Assembly: GCA_026996955.1 (NCBI GenBank) | Contig: JALWJV010000308.1 | Span: 4,899-11,935 of the forward strand | Direction of reading: 5' to 3' | Source: Deltaproteobacteria bacterium | Lineage (GTDB): Bacteria > Desulfobacterota > Dissulfuribacteria > Dissulfuribacterales > QOAL01 | Length of the DNA: 7,037 bases | Notes under the pieces: model-generated | What the model was told of the DNA's origin: nothing | Database searches by the model: none | What the model saw: only the letters and a program-made list of their open reading frames with translations | Program-made: the position numbers and the translations under genes | In this document: positions 6,257-7,037 of the stretch, one piece after another | Position numbering within the stretch: the first letter of the stretch is position 1 | Layout: every line of letters starts with the position of its first letter

Positions 6257-6910
6257 TTATCTTGCTGCAGATTTAAGCACAAGCTCAACCCGTCTGCTCT
6301 CATCTCCAAAAACAGTGTTGTCTTCATCGGTTACAGGATAAAGGGCGCCAAGCCCCTGTGCTTTCATCCGTGCCGGGCTTATGCCTGATTCTGCAAGCTC
6401 GTTAAACACAGCTGCTGCCCGTGCCATGGATAGCTCCAGGTTGGAACGCCATCTTCCATGAGTTTTGATTGGTACGGTGTCTGTATGCCCAAGTATCTCA
6501 AGCTCATAACCTGTTTCGTGCTTTAGAATGCCAGCTACCCTCCTTATTATGCTCCTGCCCTGCTGGGTGAGTGTAGCGCTTCCAGTCGGGAAGGTGAGGT
6601 CCTCCTGCAGGACAATGATAAGATTGCCCTTCCTCTTTTCCACCGGTGCCATTTCCATGAATATGCTCTCAAGGTCACGCACCGGTTCAAGCCCTGCTGT
6701 CTGAACAGGATTTTTTATATCAGGTATGGTCTTTAGAGCAGTCATTCTGATGGTCATCCAGATGAGAAAAAATATCAGCATCAGTGTCATCAGATCGCTC
6801 AGGCTGAGTACCCATGAGTCATGCCCTGCATCAGGCGCAGAGTCCCAGTGGTGGTTAAGCGACTTCACGTGTGTAAACGGGATTTTTTCTCTTTCCATTT
6901 TCTTTTGCAT
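6257..6910 (-). CDS. OmpA/MotB-family peptidoglycan-binding membrane protein
   Basis: From ATG at 6910 the product has 217 residues. A cytoplasmic N-terminus leads into one membrane helix carrying SWVLSLSDLMTLMLIFFLI (32-50). Asp39 sits where flagellar MotB has its ion-carrying aspartate (ADFMTAMMAFF in E. coli). After a short linker (about 60-95) comes an OmpA-like domain: LTFPTGSATLT (105-115), LEILGHTDTVPI (137-148), NLELSMARA (157-165) and ESRRVELVL (204-212), which anchors to peptidoglycan. This is the plan of a stator B subunit (MotB/PomB-like), shorter than E. coli MotB (about 308). The matching A subunit would be expected upstream, outside the window; other OmpA/MotB-like proteins exist that do not drive flagella. 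The frame is open back to a TTG at 7021, but that part lies in a palindromic repeat. ATG at 6898 is an alternative start. None has an ideal Shine-Dalgarno. Confidence 0.85.
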   Translation of the reverse strand: MQKKMEREKIPFTHVKSLNHHWDSAPDAGHDSWVLSLSDLMTLMLIFFLIWMTIRMTALKTIPDIKNPVQTAGLEPVRDLESIFMEMAPVEKRKGNLIIVLQEDLTFPTGSATLTQQGRSIIRRVAGILKHETGYELEILGHTDTVPIKTHGRWRSNLELSMARAAAVFNELAESGISPARMKAQGLGALYPVTDEDNTVFGDESRRVELVLKSAAR

Positions 6911-6921
6911 ACCTAGATTGA

Positions 6922-7025
6922 GCGATTGTCGGATTTGCTGCAGATCCGCGAAAGAGGAATTCCCATAATAGTCGGCTATATGGGGATTCCTCTGACAAAG
7001 GAGATGCAGTAAATACGGCAATCCC
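6922..7025. repeat. 104-nt imperfect palindrome upstream of the motB-like gene
   Basis: Inner arms AGAGGAATTCCCATA (6953-6967) and TATGGGGATTCCTCT (6979-6993) pair at 14 of 15 positions around an 11-nt loop, whose TAG/CTA could pair further. In nearly the same register the outer blocks 6922-6942 and 7005-7025 are inverted copies with 17 of 21 positions matching. They are separated from the inner arms by a less paired internal bulge. The whole is a strong potential hairpin in DNA or RNA. It ends 12 nt before the motB-like ATG, so it may act as a terminator or leader structure of the upstream unit, or be a repeated non-autonomous element. Its sequence is unrelated to the palindrome at 3301-3474. 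Confidence 0.75.
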
Positions 7026-7037
7026 GAAGGGTTTCAA

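Noticed and set aside
6911..7021. N-terminal extension of the motB-like gene to a TTG at 7021
   Set aside because: The added 37 residues lie almost wholly in the 104-nt palindrome, lack MotB-like character and would begin at a poor start codon. The ATG at 6910 gives a normal-looking N-terminus before the membrane helix.
6855..7037. Minus-strand open frame entering from the right edge, possible end of a motA-like gene
   Set aside because: Its translation shows no MotA C-terminal features, spans the palindrome and overlaps the motB-like gene by 56 nt in another frame. An alternative frame stopping at 6976 is also too short to identify.

Overview
The window looks like chromosomal DNA of a Gram-negative bacterium. 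It encodes a TonB-dependent outer-membrane receptor, periplasmic and inner-membrane signalling proteins, an OmpA/MotB-type peptidoglycan-binding protein and a small membrane-anchored c-type cytochrome. The gene mix (DUF4154/YfiR-TonB sensory cluster, soluble orphan histidine kinase, CXXCH cytochrome) and the moderate GC would suit Desulfobacterota or former Deltaproteobacteria, but no single gene fixes the taxon and this is inference. There are no rRNA or tRNA genes, CRISPR arrays, transposase or phage genes.

Region 1 (1-3131, minus strand) is a tightly packed three-gene operon. In transcription order it holds a TonB-dependent receptor (3131-1161), a YfiR-like DUF4154 periplasmic protein (1161-568) and the N-terminal part of a HAMP-containing transmembrane sensor that runs off the left edge (571-1). 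The stop/start overlaps are 1 nt (TGATG) and 4 nt (ATGA). This is an outer membrane-periplasm-inner membrane signalling line resembling YfiBNR (TpbB) logic, with a TonB receptor as the outer-membrane part. The effector domain of the sensor (kinase or diguanylate cyclase) lies outside the window.

Region 2 (3132-3688) is a divergent intergenic region of 557 bp. It holds a good sigma70-like promoter for each flanking operon, a dyad in the receptor leader, and a 174-nt imperfect palindrome (3301-3474) that looks like a mobile or REP/MITE-like repeat.

Region 3 (3689-5886, plus strand) is a two-gene operon joined by an ATGA overlap: a soluble GAF-like histidine kinase with an atypical ATP-binding G1 box, and a zinc-containing Sir2 NAD-dependent protein deacylase. 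The coupling suggests joint production of a signalling ATPase/kinase and a protein deacetylase. A functional link is inference.

Region 4 (5911-7037, minus strand) holds an OmpA/MotB-family protein followed by a small two-haem membrane-anchored cytochrome, converging on the sirtuin gene with 24 nt between stops. Just upstream of the motB-like start lies a second long imperfect palindrome (6922-7025), unrelated in sequence to the first. It explains why the open frame upstream of the chosen start is probably not coding. The most unusual items are the kinase-sirtuin coupling, the receptor-YfiR-sensor cassette and the two long palindromes.
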